NCBI RefSeq assembly: GCF_008014675.1
Contig: NZ_VOXD01000025.1
Location: forward strand, 1-64,000
Origin: Neolewinella aurantiaca
Lineage (GTDB): Bacteria > Bacteroidota > Bacteroidia > Chitinophagales > Saprospiraceae
Direction of reading: 5' to 3'
DNA: 64,000 nt
Shown: positions 53,224 through 62,811 of the stretch, in pieces
Position numbering within the stretch: position 1 is the stretch's first letter
How the letters are laid out: the number at the start of each line of letters is the position of its first letter
The notes under the pieces: model-generated
Database searches by the model: none
Told to the model about the DNA's origin: nothing
The model's input: only the letters and a program-made list of their open reading frames with translations
Made by a program: the position numbers and the translations under genes

Positions 53224-53916
53224 ATGTCATTGAAAATACTTGGTGTGGGAGCTCCCCGCACCGGAACCTCATCCCTTAAAGTTGCCCTCGAAATGCTTGG
53301 CTACGGCAAATGTGCCCACATGCAGGAGCTGTTCGGCAACCCCACCAAAACCAGTCAATGGGAGCAGTTCTTTGAGACGGGCAAAACAGATTTTCCGGAC
53401 CTCTTTGATGGTTACCAAAGCAGCACAGATTTTCCCGGCTGCCTGATGCATAAAGAGCTCTCGGAACAGTACCCGGGGATGAAGTTTATCCTCACTCTCC
53501 GCGATCCCGAGGAGTGGTACGAGAGTGTGCTGCGGACGATCCACGCTGCGGTACCGCACAGCGCTGCGGCAAAAGAAGCAATGCGATTGAAGGGTGAGGC
53601 TTCGCCGAAATTCAGGAGTATTGGCAATGCACTCGCCCTGGTAGAGAAGTATCTTTTTCAGCGGCACTACGCCGGAGAGTTCCTGAACAAGGAGGCAACA
53701 ATCTCGCGTTACCTTGCTTTTCAAAACGAGCTCCGCACCTGCGTCCCCGCCCAAAATCTGCTCGAGTTTCGCATCAGCGACGGTTGGGAACCCTTGTGTG
53801 CTTTCCTTGGTGTTCCGGTTCCTGAGGAGCCTTTCCCGTTCAAGAACAAACGCAAAGATTTCCAGGAACAGATCGGAAAGATGATATCTGATGGCGGACA
53901 GTTAAGAATAAAGTAG
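53224..53916 (+). CDS. P-loop (PAPS-type) sulfotransferase family protein
   Basis: The 230-residue protein has the sulfotransferase nucleotide loop APRTGTSSLKVAL (about residues 10-22), the 3'-phosphate-binding segment FILTLRDPEEWYESV and a conserved FLGVPVPEEPFPF near the C-terminus. It is of the short Sulfotransfer_4-like group that transfers sulfate from PAPS to a small molecule, sugar or lipid. An exact motif copy lies at codons 171-177 of the coding sequence, one of the few in the middle of a gene. Its context (AssT-like upstream, GT39 downstream) suggests modification of surface glycans. Confidence 0.85.
   Translation: MSLKILGVGAPRTGTSSLKVALEMLGYGKCAHMQELFGNPTKTSQWEQFFETGKTDFPDLFDGYQSSTDFPGCLMHKELSEQYPGMKFILTLRDPEEWYESVLRTIHAAVPHSAAAKEAMRLKGEASPKFRSIGNALALVEKYLFQRHYAGEFLNKEATISRYLAFQNELRTCVPAQNLLEFRISDGWEPLCAFLGVPVPEEPFPFKNKRKDFQEQIGKMISDGGQLRIK
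53735..53752 (+). repeat. Dispersed 18-base motif, copy 17 (mid-gene)
   Basis: GCACCTGCGTCCCCGCCC is an exact match inside the sulfotransferase coding region, read as Arg-Thr-Cys-Val-Pro-Ala-Gln around codons 171-177. Confidence 0.7.
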
Positions 53917-53966
53917 CTGTAACAAAAAGGGGGCCATCTTCGTGTATAAATTGTCACCACTACTTT

Positions 53967-55511
53967 ATGCACACCCCCACCCCCAAACCCGGCCTGTTTC
54001 AGAAAGGCCTTTTCGGACTGCTTGCCGCCAAAACGTTGCTCCACCTTACGGCCATTTTAAATGGTTATGGCCTGCACAGAGATGAATACCTCTACCTTGC
54101 CGAAGGCCATCACCCACTGTGGGGATACATGGAGGGGCCGCCCGTAATCGGCTGGGTGGCAGGCATCAGTCAGCTCATTTTTGGCGGGACGATATGGGCG
54201 GCAAAAATTCCTGTGCTTATAATTGGGCTGCTCAGCCTGTGGTTGCTCTGCGAGATGGTCAGAGAACTGGGCGGCGGGAAGCACGCCCAACTGATTGCGG
54301 GCGCCGGTTGGTTGCTCTCGCCCGTATACCTGGGCTCTAATGCGTTGTTTCAACCCGTCAGTTTCAACCAGTTTTGCTGGCTTCTGACGGGACTCGCCCT
54401 GGTGCGCCTGATTAATTACCAACGCCCGAAAGACTGGTACATTCTCGGCGGAGTCGCAGGCCTCGGCCTGATGACTAAGTACAGCATCGTATTCTACCTC
54501 TTTTCCTTGCTGGCGGGCCTGCTGCTTACCGAGCAACGCTCCCTGCTTCGCAGCAAACACCTGTGGCGGTCTGTCGGGATTGCGCTGGTCATGTGGTTAC
54601 CGAACCTGTGGTGGCAGTTCAATCATGGATTTCCGGTGATGGCACACATGCAGGAATTGTCTGAAACACAGCTGGTGAATATGTCGGCGATGGATTTTCT
54701 CGTCCCCCAATTTCTGTTCCACGCGCTCGGAGTCCTGATCTGGCTACCGGGTTTGGTTTACCTCATCCGGTCGAAGCAACTCAGGCCTTACCGCTCTCTG
54801 GCCTTCGCTTACATCATTTTAATTGCGCTCTTACTACTGCTGAACGGAAAAGCGTACTACACCTTTGGGGCCTACACTTCTCTCTTCGCAGCAGGTGGCT
54901 GTTACTGGGCTCAACGCCTGGGAGAGAAAAGCTGGTGGGTGGTGTTACCGCTGGCAGCCAACTTCATCCTCATACCATTCGGTTTACCGGTACTGCCTGT
55001 GGATAAAATGCAGCAGTACAGCATTTTCACCCGCGACAACCTGGGAATGACCGCCGGGCTGCGCTGGGAAGACGGTACTGTACGTGATCTCAGCCAGGAC
55101 TATGCCGATATGCACGGGTGGGAGGAAATGGTAGCAAAAGTAGCTGAGTTTTACCACCAACTACCACCGGAAGAACAGGCTACCTGTATGATCGAGGGTG
55201 GCAATTACGGACACGCCGGGGCGCTGAGCTTCTTCCGCCATAAGTATGACTTACCCGAAGCGGTTTCGTTCGATGCCAGCTTTCTCCTCTGGGTTCCTGA
55301 GCAGGTTGAATTTGACCGACAGATTATTCTCGACGATAGTCCGCAGGGACCATCCGACTACTTCTCCGTTGTCAGCCTGATCGACAGTACCCATACACCT
55401 TATGCCAGGGAAACCGGTTTCATCTACTACCGCAAGCAGCCAAAAACCGATGTTTCTCAGGCATGGACAGATATTGTGCGTGCCCGCAGGGCCGCACAAC
55501 TAGGAGAATAA
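53967..55511 (+). CDS. GT39-type membrane glycosyltransferase
   Basis: The 514-residue polytopic protein has about nine to ten membrane segments, with LHRDEYLYLA (about residues 36-45) and GYMEGPPVIGW (52-62) in the first loop, matching the acidic motif and following PP element of PMT/ArnT-like enzymes that use polyprenyl-phosphate sugars. The C-terminal 120 residues are soluble and extracytoplasmic. It is the second GT39 protein of the window (the first at 25807). Its acceptor is unknown; a protein or lipid glycan at the surface is likely. Confidence 0.82.
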   Translation: MHTPTPKPGLFQKGLFGLLAAKTLLHLTAILNGYGLHRDEYLYLAEGHHPLWGYMEGPPVIGWVAGISQLIFGGTIWAAKIPVLIIGLLSLWLLCEMVRELGGGKHAQLIAGAGWLLSPVYLGSNALFQPVSFNQFCWLLTGLALVRLINYQRPKDWYILGGVAGLGLMTKYSIVFYLFSLLAGLLLTEQRSLLRSKHLWRSVGIALVMWLPNLWWQFNHGFPVMAHMQELSETQLVNMSAMDFLVPQFLFHALGVLIWLPGLVYLIRSKQLRPYRSLAFAYIILIALLLLLNGKAYYTFGAYTSLFAAGGCYWAQRLGEKSWWVVLPLAANFILIPFGLPVLPVDKMQQYSIFTRDNLGMTAGLRWEDGTVRDLSQDYADMHGWEEMVAKVAEFYHQLPPEEQATCMIEGGNYGHAGALSFFRHKYDLPEAVSFDASFLLWVPEQVEFDRQIILDDSPQGPSDYFSVVSLIDSTHTPYARETGFIYYRKQPKTDVSQAWTDIVRARRAAQLGE

Positions 55512-55676
55512 GAACTTAAGGCTTTTCCGGCCTTACAAGCTGCGAGTGCTCTCCTCCGCCGCCGGTTTCCCGGGAGGAGATTGGATTTGAGAGACACTCG
55601 TCAGCCTGCAGCGAAGCAAAGCTTTTCAGTTTGTCGTTGTACCTGGTTCCCGCGATGTAAATGTGAGAATGTAGAG

Positions 55677-56105
55677 TTATGCCATAATTCGGTCTGCGTA
55701 AAGAATTGGTTCCGGGTAGGCCTTTTTGAATGAGTACCTGATCACATCGAAAGCCGTAACCACTCCCTTCAGTTTACCGTCGAGATTAACGACAGGCAAA
55801 GTTTTGAAGCGGCGGTCCATGAACAATTCGGCAGCGGTGCCAACCTTGTCTTTTGGGGCCAGTTTAACGATGGATCTGGTCATGACCGTTCCTACGAGTT
55901 CCTCGGCACAATTGGGGTTGTTGCGGCAATTCTGCCAGAGGTCGTAGCTTGTAATCAGGCCTACTAGTTTGCCGTACTTGTCCACAACAGGCAGCTGTTG
56001 CAGGCGTTTTTGTTCCATTAGCTCCAGCACGTCGGCTACGTGCTGGCCTGGCGTCACCGTAGTGACCCTGGTGGACATAATCGTCCTTACTTCTTCGTTC
56101 ATCAT
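55677..56105 (-). CDS. CBS-domain pair protein
   Basis: The 142-residue protein consists of two CBS domains: first VRTIMSTRVTTVTPGQHVADVLELMEQKRLQQLPVV, second MTRSIVKLAPKDKVGTAAELFMDRRFKTLPVV. Such pairs bind adenine nucleotides and act as energy sensors. I start it at ATG 56105 or the following ATG (56102). An in-frame extension to 56312 exists but would read through the sucD terminator hairpin. It stands downstream of sucD on the same strand; the partner it regulates is unknown. Confidence 0.8.
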   Translation of the reverse strand: MMNEEVRTIMSTRVTTVTPGQHVADVLELMEQKRLQQLPVVDKYGKLVGLITSYDLWQNCRNNPNCAEELVGTVMTRSIVKLAPKDKVGTAAELFMDRRFKTLPVVNLDGKLKGVVTAFDVIRYSFKKAYPEPILYADRIMA

Positions 56106-56217
56106 AAGCTCTATGTTTTGAATACGGATTACTATATGACTGTAATATACTGAATTTAGCCGTGTAAAGCAAATCATATTTTGAACGAGACCAAAGATGC
56201 AAAACAAGCTGAGCGCC

Positions 56218-56263
56218 AAAAAAAAAGGAAGGGCCGGTTTCCGTACTGGAAACCGGCCCTTCC
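56218..56263 (-). terminator. Rho-independent terminator of sucD
   Basis: A perfect 16-bp stem (56227-56242 with 56248-56263) and a run of nine A on the + strand (a T9 tail on the minus transcript) follow the sucD stop. Confidence 0.92.
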
Positions 56264-56292
56264 CGGGTGGTTGCAAGGTAACTTGCCTCTTA

Positions 56293-57165
56293 CTATCCTT
56301 TGAGTGCAGCAACCATCGTTTTGCCGATGTCTGCCGGGCTTTTTACTACGTGGATACCACACTCAGCCATAATCTTCATTTTGGCTTCGGCGGTGTCTTC
56401 ATGTCCACCAACGATGGCACCGGCGTGACCCATGGTACGGCCCTTAGGTGCAGTCTGACCAGCAATGAAACCAACAACTGGCTTGGTTCCGTGCTCTTTG
56501 ATGTAGTGTGCAGCGTCGGCCTCCATTGTTCCTCCGATTTCTCCGATCATTACGATGGCGTCGGTATCAGGATCTTCCATCAGCAGTTTTACAGCATCTT
56601 TAGTGGTGGTTCCGATGATGGGGTCGCCTCCGATTCCGATACAGGTGCTCTGGCCCATTCCGGCTTTGGTGATCTGATCTACCGCCTCGTAGGTAAGAGT
56701 ACCTGAGCGGGAAACGATACCGATACGACCAGGGTTATGAATGAACCCAGGCATGATACCACATTTTGCTTCTCCGGGAGTCATTACGCCTGGGCAGTTA
56801 GGGCCGATGAGGGTACAGTCGTAGTCATCGATGAAGGAACGAACCTTCACCATGTCCTGAACGGGAATACCTTCAGTGATACAGATGATCACCTTGATAC
56901 CTGCGGCAGCTGCTTCCATGATAGCGTCTCCGGCAAATGCCGGTGGAACGAAGATGACGGTGACATCAGCTCCAACTTTAGCTACAGCTTCGGCTACGGT
57001 GTTGAATACGGGGACACCTACGGCCTCCTGACCGCCTTTACCGGGTGTTACACCACCAACAAGATTGGTGCCGTATTCTTTCATCTGGCCGGCGTGGAAA
57101 CCACCTTCTTTACCAGTGATACCCTGAACGATGATGTTTGAATCTTTTCTTACGAGAACTGCCAT
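56293..57165 (-). CDS. sucD: Succinate-CoA ligase, alpha subunit
   Basis: The 290-residue subunit of the TCA-cycle enzyme interconverts succinyl-CoA and succinate with formation of ATP or GTP. It has the CoA-binding Rossmann start [10 protein letters not shown], the [11 protein letters not shown] strand, [12 protein letters not shown], and the phosphohistidine H247 in GHAGAIVGG. The length is standard. The beta subunit gene (sucC) is not adjacent, which is common in Bacteroidota. A strong terminator follows. Confidence 0.96.
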   Translation of the reverse strand: MAVLVRKDSNIIVQGITGKEGGFHAGQMKEYGTNLVGGVTPGKGGQEAVGVPVFNTVAEAVAKVGADVTVIFVPPAFAGDAIMEAAAAGIKVIICITEGIPVQDMVKVRSFIDDYDCTLIGPNCPGVMTPGEAKCGIMPGFIHNPGRIGIVSRSGTLTYEAVDQITKAGMGQSTCIGIGGDPIIGTTTKDAVKLLMEDPDTDAIVMIGEIGGTMEADAAHYIKEHGTKPVVGFIAGQTAPKGRTMGHAGAIVGGHEDTAEAKMKIMAECGIHVVKSPADIGKTMVAALKG

Positions 57166-57436
57166 GTGGAGTTAGATTTTTTAATTTTCTGGTTGGTGGA
57201 GAAAGGTTTGCTCAGAACGATGGTTATTCAAAAGCCAGGCTTTCAAAAAACCTCCCCTGCCCCGAAAGCTATCGGAGACGGCTGTGCCCTGAAAAGCACC
57301 TGTGGAAATTTGACGCGAAGGTAAGGTTTGGAAGACGGCGCACAAAAAGTTATTGAGGGTGAACGTCCGGAATACAGAAATCCACGCATAAGTTTACTTA
57401 CACGTGGAACTTATCCGGAAGAATGAATTAAGAATT

Positions 57437-57763
57437 TTACTCATCATCTTTCTCAACGATGATGAAAACATCCTCGTCGTCTTTCTGCATGAAGTAGCCT
57501 TCACGGGCAAAAGTCTCACGGTTCGTTTCCATATCCAGCTTTTCGGCTTCGGCCTCATCGATAAGGTCATCAAACCGGTCCAGGTCTCCCTCCAGTCGCT
57601 CTACGGTAGAATGAAGGCGGAACTGGGTGGAAATGTCGTGCCGGTCAATAAAAACCATAAAGAAAGTAAATGCGACTAACGCCAGGAAATAGCGATTGCG
57701 CAAATAGGGAGGAAGCTTGTTAATCAAATCCCCAACCGGGTCCTTTTTCTTTTTTAGTGCCAT
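57437..57763 (-). CDS. Septum formation initiator family protein (FtsB/DivIC-like)
   Basis: The 108-residue bitopic membrane protein has a basic head (ALKKKKDPVG), one membrane segment at about 24-40 (YFLALVAFTFFMVFI) and a periplasmic coiled coil (about 45-90) rich in Leu, Asp and Glu, with the family's C-terminal REGYFM element. It belongs to the DivIC/FtsB group that links FtsL with the late division complex. It is divergent from rlmB; the two starts are about 130 bases apart (57763 and 57892). Confidence 0.85.
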   Translation of the reverse strand: MALKKKKDPVGDLINKLPPYLRNRYFLALVAFTFFMVFIDRHDISTQFRLHSTVERLEGDLDRFDDLIDEAEAEKLDMETNRETFAREGYFMQKDDEDVFIIVEKDDE

Positions 57764-57891
57764 AGCGGATGCAAGATAGTCAAATAGTCAAACAACAGAG
57801 CTATCTGAAGCTCCTGGCCGCCAGCCTGTGCCTTCTGCTCTGGTCATTATTTGATCCACTCACTAATCAACTGCTTGACTACCTTTGGGCC

Positions 57892-58632
57892 ATGGCAAGA
57901 GAAAGAGAAGACCTGGTATACGGCCGCCACCCCGTTCTGGAAGCGCTGGCCTCGGGCCGGCCCGTCGACAAGGTATTCCTGCAACAAGGAACACGTGGTG
58001 AATTCGAGAAAGAACTTCGCGGTCTGTGTAAACTGCACGAGGTGCCCTTCACTATTATCCCTCAGGCTAAGCTGGGGCGTATGACCCGGGGTAACCACCA
58101 GGGCGTAATTGCTCAGCTGGCCGCTGCAGCGTACCAGAAAACGGAAAATCTGCTGCCTCTGCTTTACGAACAGGGCCACACTCCCCTGCTCCTCTTGCTT
58201 GATGGAGTCACCGACGTACGGAACCTGGGGGCCATCGCCCGCTCGGCCGAAGTATGCGGAGCACATGGCATCATCATTCCGCAGAAAAACAGTGCCGGCC
58301 TTACGCCCGACGCCGTAAAATCAAGCGCAGGTGCCCTGCTGCGCCTTCCAGTGTGCCGCGAAAAAAGCCTTGTCAATACCGTAGAGCTCCTGCAAATGAG
58401 CGGAGTGAAAGTGATCGCTAGTGACCTCGCCGCTACAAAGTATCTCCACGAGCTTCAGCTGACCGAACCGCTCTGCATTGTGATGGGTGCCGAAGGCGAA
58501 GGGATTTCTCAGGGCGTAGCCCGGGCGGCCGACGTGACCTTCAAAATCCCCCAGGCAGGAACCCTCAACAGCTTCAACGTAAGTGTTGCGGCCGGTATCC
58601 TTTTGTTCGAAGCAATGAAGGCCAGAATGTAA
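57892..58632 (+). CDS. rlmB: 23S rRNA (guanosine-2'-O)-methyltransferase of the TrmH/RlmB family
   Basis: The 246-residue SPOUT methyltransferase matches RlmB, which 2'-O-methylates 23S rRNA G2251. It has an N-terminal substrate-binding domain opening LVYGRHPVLEAL and the SPOUT core with LLDGVTDVRNLGAIARSAEVCGAHGI, IVMGAEGEGIS and LNSFNVSVAAGILLFEAM. I start it at the ATG at 57892; an earlier ATG at 57769 would add a hydrophobic 41-residue leader unlike the family. The exact target base is inferred from the family. Confidence 0.92.
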   Translation: MAREREDLVYGRHPVLEALASGRPVDKVFLQQGTRGEFEKELRGLCKLHEVPFTIIPQAKLGRMTRGNHQGVIAQLAAAAYQKTENLLPLLYEQGHTPLLLLLDGVTDVRNLGAIARSAEVCGAHGIIIPQKNSAGLTPDAVKSSAGALLRLPVCREKSLVNTVELLQMSGVKVIASDLAATKYLHELQLTEPLCIVMGAEGEGISQGVARAADVTFKIPQAGTLNSFNVSVAAGILLFEAMKARM

Positions 58633-58812
58633 GAAGAGGCCCGCATCTTTAAGGAAGCCAGCAGCCTCCGTTTCGGCAGGGCGCAGGCAGTACCCGGTCC
58701 CGCCCAAAACAAGCGTTCTTTCTGGTACCCGAGCAGTCCTTACTTTCTGTCCCTTACCTACTTATTACTGTCATATTCTATTTAGACCAACTCAAAACAA
58801 AAGATTTCCACA

Positions 58813-58820
58813 TATATTTG
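58813..58820 (+). promoter_or_regulatory. TATATTTG -7 box for feoA
   Basis: A perfect TAnnTTTG match lies 25 bases upstream of the ATG at 58845. No clear -33 partner is seen at the usual distance. Confidence 0.5.
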
Positions 58821-58844
58821 CGTTTGCTACCAAATACTCTGATC

Positions 58845-59078
58845 ATGCCCTTTCCCCGCAGCACCGCAGCTTCTCACTTTGTCGCCGGAATGTCCGGTAC
58901 GATTGAGCGTTTCACGAATGAAAACCTTGCCTGTAAGTTGTTGGATATCGGTGTCCGGCCGGGCTCCCGCCTCCGGCTGGTTCGTAAAGGTCCCTTTGGT
59001 GGCAGCTGGTACGTTAAAATCGATCAGCAGTGCCTTGCTCTTCGCAAACAAGAGCTTGCCTGTATCCTTATTAAGTAG
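58845..59078 (+). CDS. feoA: FeoA-domain protein of the ferrous iron uptake system
   Basis: The 77-residue SH3-like FeoA protein has the family GMSGTIERF near the start, LLDIGVRPGSRLRLVRKGPFGG and the closing strand of ALRKQELACILI. FeoA is the cytoplasmic partner that helps FeoB. I start it at the ATG at 58845 (an earlier in-frame start at 58818 is a TTG inside the promoter box). feoB follows 126 bases downstream on the same strand, so the two form the Feo operon. Confidence 0.93.
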   Translation: MPFPRSTAASHFVAGMSGTIERFTNENLACKLLDIGVRPGSRLRLVRKGPFGGSWYVKIDQQCLALRKQELACILIK

Positions 59079-59204
59079 ACAGCCCCAAAGCCAGCGAGGG
59101 AAACGCAAAGGTCAGATCACAAAAAAGTGCCCTGGCTATTGCTAACGAGTCTCTGGCATGTGCGTTCTGCGCTTCAATTTCTGCAATTTAATTCCTTCCC
59201 TTAA

Positions 59205-61346
59205 TTGGCTAACCCCGGAACATCAGACTTTTCTATCACCTCGCCGGTCGTCGGCCTTGTTGGCAATCCCAACAGTGGTAAGTCATCGCTCTTCAACCTG
59301 CTTACGGGTTTACGACAACGCGTCGGCAACTTCCCCGGCGTTACGGTCGAGAAGAAGTCGGGGGTGATGAGAATCGAGAACCTGCCTCCTGTAGAGATCA
59401 TCGATTTCCCAGGAGCTTACAGTTGCTATCCTACCAGCCTCGATGAGCGCCTCGTTGTTCAGGAGCTCACCAATCCTAAAGGAGACCTTTTCCCCGACGC
59501 CATCGTCTACGTTGCAGACGTTACCAAACTGGACAAGCATTTACTGCTATTCACCCAACTCCGCGACCTAGACCTCCCCATGATTCTCGTCCTGAACATG
59601 GCCGACCTCATCGAGGAAGAAGGCCTGCAAGTGGACGTTACCGGTCTTAGTCGCCGCCTCGGCGTTCCTGTAGTAGCGGTCAGTGCCCGGGCAAACAAAG
59701 GCGTAAGCGAATTAAAAAAAGCCATCGCCGATCTTTTGCGCAACCCGCAGGAGTTTCGCCCGGAAGAACCCTTTTACGAGCCGGGTGTACTCGCCCGCGA
59801 CGTACTCGGTGATTTGCGCCAGGAACTTCCTGCCCGCAACGACTATCACGCACTCCTACTTGCCCACCACGCCAGCTGGCTCAAGCATGTTCCTGAAAAA
59901 ACGCGGCACAAAGTCCAGGAAGCGAGGGTGAAAAACGGCTTTCACAGCCTACGGGCACAGGTGGAAGAAACAATGGAACGGTACGACACCTTCGAGCCCA
60001 TCGTTCGGGACACCGTTCGCCGGGCAAAAAACAAGTCTTCTTTCAGCGAGCGCGTTGACGATATTCTTACCCACCGCGTCTTCGGCCCGATGATCTTCGT
60101 CCTCATCATGCTTCTTCTTTTTCAGGCGCTTTTTGCCTGGACCGGCTGGCCGATGGAGGGGATTGAATGGTTTTTCGAGACCCTGGGCAACACCGTCCGG
60201 GAAAACCTCTCTGAGGGCTGGTTTACCGACTTACTCGTGGATGGCATCATCGCCGGGCTCGGTGGGGTACTGGTGTTTGTGCCACAAATCGCTGCTCTTT
60301 TCCTCTTCATCACCATTCTTGAAGAAGTCGGCTATATGGCCCGGGCAGCTTACCTTTTCGACAGCCTGATGCAGCGGTTCGGGCTCAACGGCCGATCTGT
60401 GGTTGCCCTCATTAGCGGACACGCCTGTGCCATCCCCGCCATCATGAGCACCCGCACTATAGCCAACTGGAAAGAACGCCTGCTGACCATCATGGTCACC
60501 CCGCTCACGTCCTGTTCCGCCCGTATCCCGGTCTATGTTATCCTAATAAGTTTTGCAGTCCCGAAGGGGACCTTCTTCGGTTTCGGTTACCAGGGGCTGG
60601 CCTTTGCCGGGCTCTACTTCCTGGGAATCATCTCCGCAATGCTTTCTGCCCTGATCTTCAAACTTGTTCTCAAGAGCCGGGAGCGTAGTTTTCTGATGCT
60701 CGAAATGCCGGATTACCGTACTCCGGTATGGCGCAACGTAGGCATTACCGTCTGGCAAAAGGTCAAGAGCTTCATCATGGAGGCCGGTAAAATCATCCTG
60801 CTTATCAGCATTGTACTTTGGGGCTTGTCTACTTATGGTCCTTCAGGAGCAATGGAAGAGGCGCGGGCGCAGGTCCAAAAAACGGTTGAGGAGCAAGGAC
60901 TCAGTGACGACGACGCTGCCGATCTTCTCGCAAGTGAACAACTCGAAGCCAGCTACGCCGGACACGTCGGTAAGTTTATCGAGCCCGTCATTCAGCCACT
61001 TGGTTACGACTGGAAAATCGGTATCGCACTCTTCACGAGTTTTGCTGCCCGCGAGGTTTTCGTTGGCACCATGGCCACTATTTACTCCATCGGCAGCGCT
61101 GATGATGAGTTGCGCATCCGTGACCGTATGGCCGAAGAAATCAATCCCCGCACCGGCGAACAGGTCTACAACCCAGCGACGGCATGGAGCCTACTGGTCT
61201 TTTATGTCTTCGCAATGATGTGCATGTCTACGCTCGCGGTCACCAAACGGGAAACCGGCGGTTGGAAATGGCCGGTCATTCAGTTTACTTTCATGACGGC
61301 GCTGGCTTATGTTTCGGCGATGGTGGTTTACCAGGTATTAAGCTAA
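59205..61346 (+). CDS. feoB: Ferrous iron transport protein B
   Basis: The 713-residue GTP-dependent Fe2+ transporter has an N-terminal G domain with G1 GNPNSGKSS (about residues 20-28), switch FPGVTVEKK, G3 DFPGAY and G4 NMAD, followed by a GDI-like spacer and a polytopic core of about eight segments with two Gate motifs containing SGHACAIPAIMSTRTI and CSARIPVYVI. Translation must start at the TTG at 59205, because a stop codon (TAA) immediately precedes it and no in-frame ATG exists before the G domain. FeoC is absent. Confidence 0.95.
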   Translation: MANPGTSDFSITSPVVGLVGNPNSGKSSLFNLLTGLRQRVGNFPGVTVEKKSGVMRIENLPPVEIIDFPGAYSCYPTSLDERLVVQELTNPKGDLFPDAIVYVADVTKLDKHLLLFTQLRDLDLPMILVLNMADLIEEEGLQVDVTGLSRRLGVPVVAVSARANKGVSELKKAIADLLRNPQEFRPEEPFYEPGVLARDVLGDLRQELPARNDYHALLLAHHASWLKHVPEKTRHKVQEARVKNGFHSLRAQVEETMERYDTFEPIVRDTVRRAKNKSSFSERVDDILTHRVFGPMIFVLIMLLLFQALFAWTGWPMEGIEWFFETLGNTVRENLSEGWFTDLLVDGIIAGLGGVLVFVPQIAALFLFITILEEVGYMARAAYLFDSLMQRFGLNGRSVVALISGHACAIPAIMSTRTIANWKERLLTIMVTPLTSCSARIPVYVILISFAVPKGTFFGFGYQGLAFAGLYFLGIISAMLSALIFKLVLKSRERSFLMLEMPDYRTPVWRNVGITVWQKVKSFIMEAGKIILLISIVLWGLSTYGPSGAMEEARAQVQKTVEEQGLSDDDAADLLASEQLEASYAGHVGKFIEPVIQPLGYDWKIGIALFTSFAAREVFVGTMATIYSIGSADDELRIRDRMAEEINPRTGEQVYNPATAWSLLVFYVFAMMCMSTLAVTKRETGGWKWPVIQFTFMTALAYVSAMVVYQVLS

Positions 61347-61494
61347 GGCGGCAAAGCAGCCTCCGGATGCGATACCTCGCCTACGTAAAAAGCACACACC
61401 AGCGCGTAGCCTCGCACTTCACGGAACATCACAATACCGCAACACGATCGGAGAGGGTGCGGACCGCTTCCTCCCGGAGGGTGCGGCGACCAGC

Positions 61495-62706
61495 TTACCA
61501 GTGCTTGGCCACGTAGGGGTAAGTCATCTGGTATTCATCCTTCACCATTGACACCAGGCGATCACGCAGTTTATCCATGTTCTCGCGGGTATGGGCTGAA
61601 ATCAGAAGAGCTTCATTCTGGAATTCGCTTTCCAGACTTTTGCGCAATCCTTCTTCTACTTCCTCGCGGCCTTCCTCATCGAGGTAAAGGTCGTAGTTCC
61701 GCTCACGGAAAAGATCGATTTTATTAAAGACGAGCACGGTTGGTTTCTGGTCAGCTCCAAGTTCTTTGAGCAGCTCCTGGACGGTCCGTATCTGGTCTTC
61801 GTGCGCGGGGTGGGCTACGTCTACTACGTGCAGGAGGATGTCGCTCTCGCGTACCTCATCGAGGGTAGACTTAAAGCTTTCAACCAGGTGGTGAGGTAGT
61901 TTACGGATGAACCCTACCGTATCGGTCAGGAGGAAAGGGACGCCTTCGTAGGCGACCTTCCGCACAGTCGTGTCGAGGGTTGCGAAGAGTTTGTTTTCGG
62001 CGAAGACATCCGACTTGGTGATGAGGTTCATCAAGGTAGACTTGCCGACGTTGGTGTAACCCACCAGGGCTACCCTGACCATTGCATCGCGGCCCTTGCG
62101 TCGGGTTTCCGCTTGCTTATCGATCTTGATCAGGTCTTTCTTCAGTTTGGAGATTTTATCGCGGATGATCCGGCGATCCGTCTCGATCTCGGTTTCACCC
62201 GGCCCGCGCATCCCGATACCACCACGCTGGCGCTCAAGGTGAGTCCAGAGTCCGCGCAGGCGGGGCAACATGTACTGCATCTGGGCAAGTTCGACCTGGG
62301 TTTTGGCCTGGGCGGTTTGGGCACGTCTCGCAAAAATATCCAGAATAAGACTTGAGCGGTCGATGATTTTCACCTTCATGCGTTCTTCAAGAACGCCGTT
62401 TTGCTTTCCGCTGAGGTCATCATCAAAGATGACCATCGTTACTTCTTCGTGGTTTTTCACGTACTCGGCGATCTCGGCTGCTTTACCGCTACCGACAAAG
62501 GTTTTGTTGTCGGGGCTGTCCAGCTTTTGGGTAAAACGCTTAACGGTTACTGCACCTGCGGTGAGCGCCAGAAACTCCAACTCGTCGAGGTATTCAGCTA
62601 CCTGCTCTTCGGTTTGGTTGCGCTTGATCAGCCCCACCGTTACCGCGTATTCCGTTTCTTTTTTAAGGCCAGATTGTTTTTGCCCTAAGTTCCATTCGTT
62701 TGCCAT
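61495..62706 (-). CDS. hflX: GTPase HflX
   Basis: The ribosome-splitting GTPase is 403 residues from the ATG at 62706 (408 if the ATG at 62721 is used). It has an N-terminal HflX domain with VGLIKRNQTEEQVAEYLDELEFLALTAGAV and FVGSGKAAEI, the characteristic GIGMRGPGETEIETDRR linker helix, and a G domain with GYTNVGKS, DTVGFIRKLP and NKIDL. HflX binds the 50S subunit and rescues stalled ribosomes under heat stress. It is the leftward neighbour of glyS, across an intergenic region with one motif copy. Confidence 0.94.
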   Translation of the reverse strand: MANEWNLGQKQSGLKKETEYAVTVGLIKRNQTEEQVAEYLDELEFLALTAGAVTVKRFTQKLDSPDNKTFVGSGKAAEIAEYVKNHEEVTMVIFDDDLSGKQNGVLEERMKVKIIDRSSLILDIFARRAQTAQAKTQVELAQMQYMLPRLRGLWTHLERQRGGIGMRGPGETEIETDRRIIRDKISKLKKDLIKIDKQAETRRKGRDAMVRVALVGYTNVGKSTLMNLITKSDVFAENKLFATLDTTVRKVAYEGVPFLLTDTVGFIRKLPHHLVESFKSTLDEVRESDILLHVVDVAHPAHEDQIRTVQELLKELGADQKPTVLVFNKIDLFRERNYDLYLDEEGREEVEEGLRKSLESEFQNEALLISAHTRENMDKLRDRLVSMVKDEYQMTYPYVAKHW

Positions 62707-62811
62707 ATGTGTAGGTAACAATAGAAATAAGTCGCAAGTTTTCTTTTGCTTCTCCTTTGCGCTCCGTGGAGCACAACTCGTTGGTTATTACTTTGCCGAA
62801 AACCTTCCTTC

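Noticed and set aside
56106-56312. Extended N-terminus of the CBS protein
   Set aside because: The extra 69 residues would be translated from the sucD terminator hairpin and its T-run; the internal ATG-ATG at 56105 is far better.
58670-58710. Motif-like GC-rich stretch after rlmB (GGTCCCGCCC)
   Set aside because: Only the right half fits; the left half is degenerate.
60859-60876. Possible extra motif copy in feoB
   Set aside because: It has two mismatches and fits ordinary coding for Glu-Ala-Arg-Ala-Gln-Val, so it is probably chance.
61347-61494. Possible small gene or FeoC between feoB and hflX
   Set aside because: No start with coding character, no Cys-rich FeoC pattern; it is a 148-base convergent gap.
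62552-62570. Possible extra motif copy in hflX
   Set aside because: The left half matches, but the spacer is one base too long and the residues are conserved in HflX.
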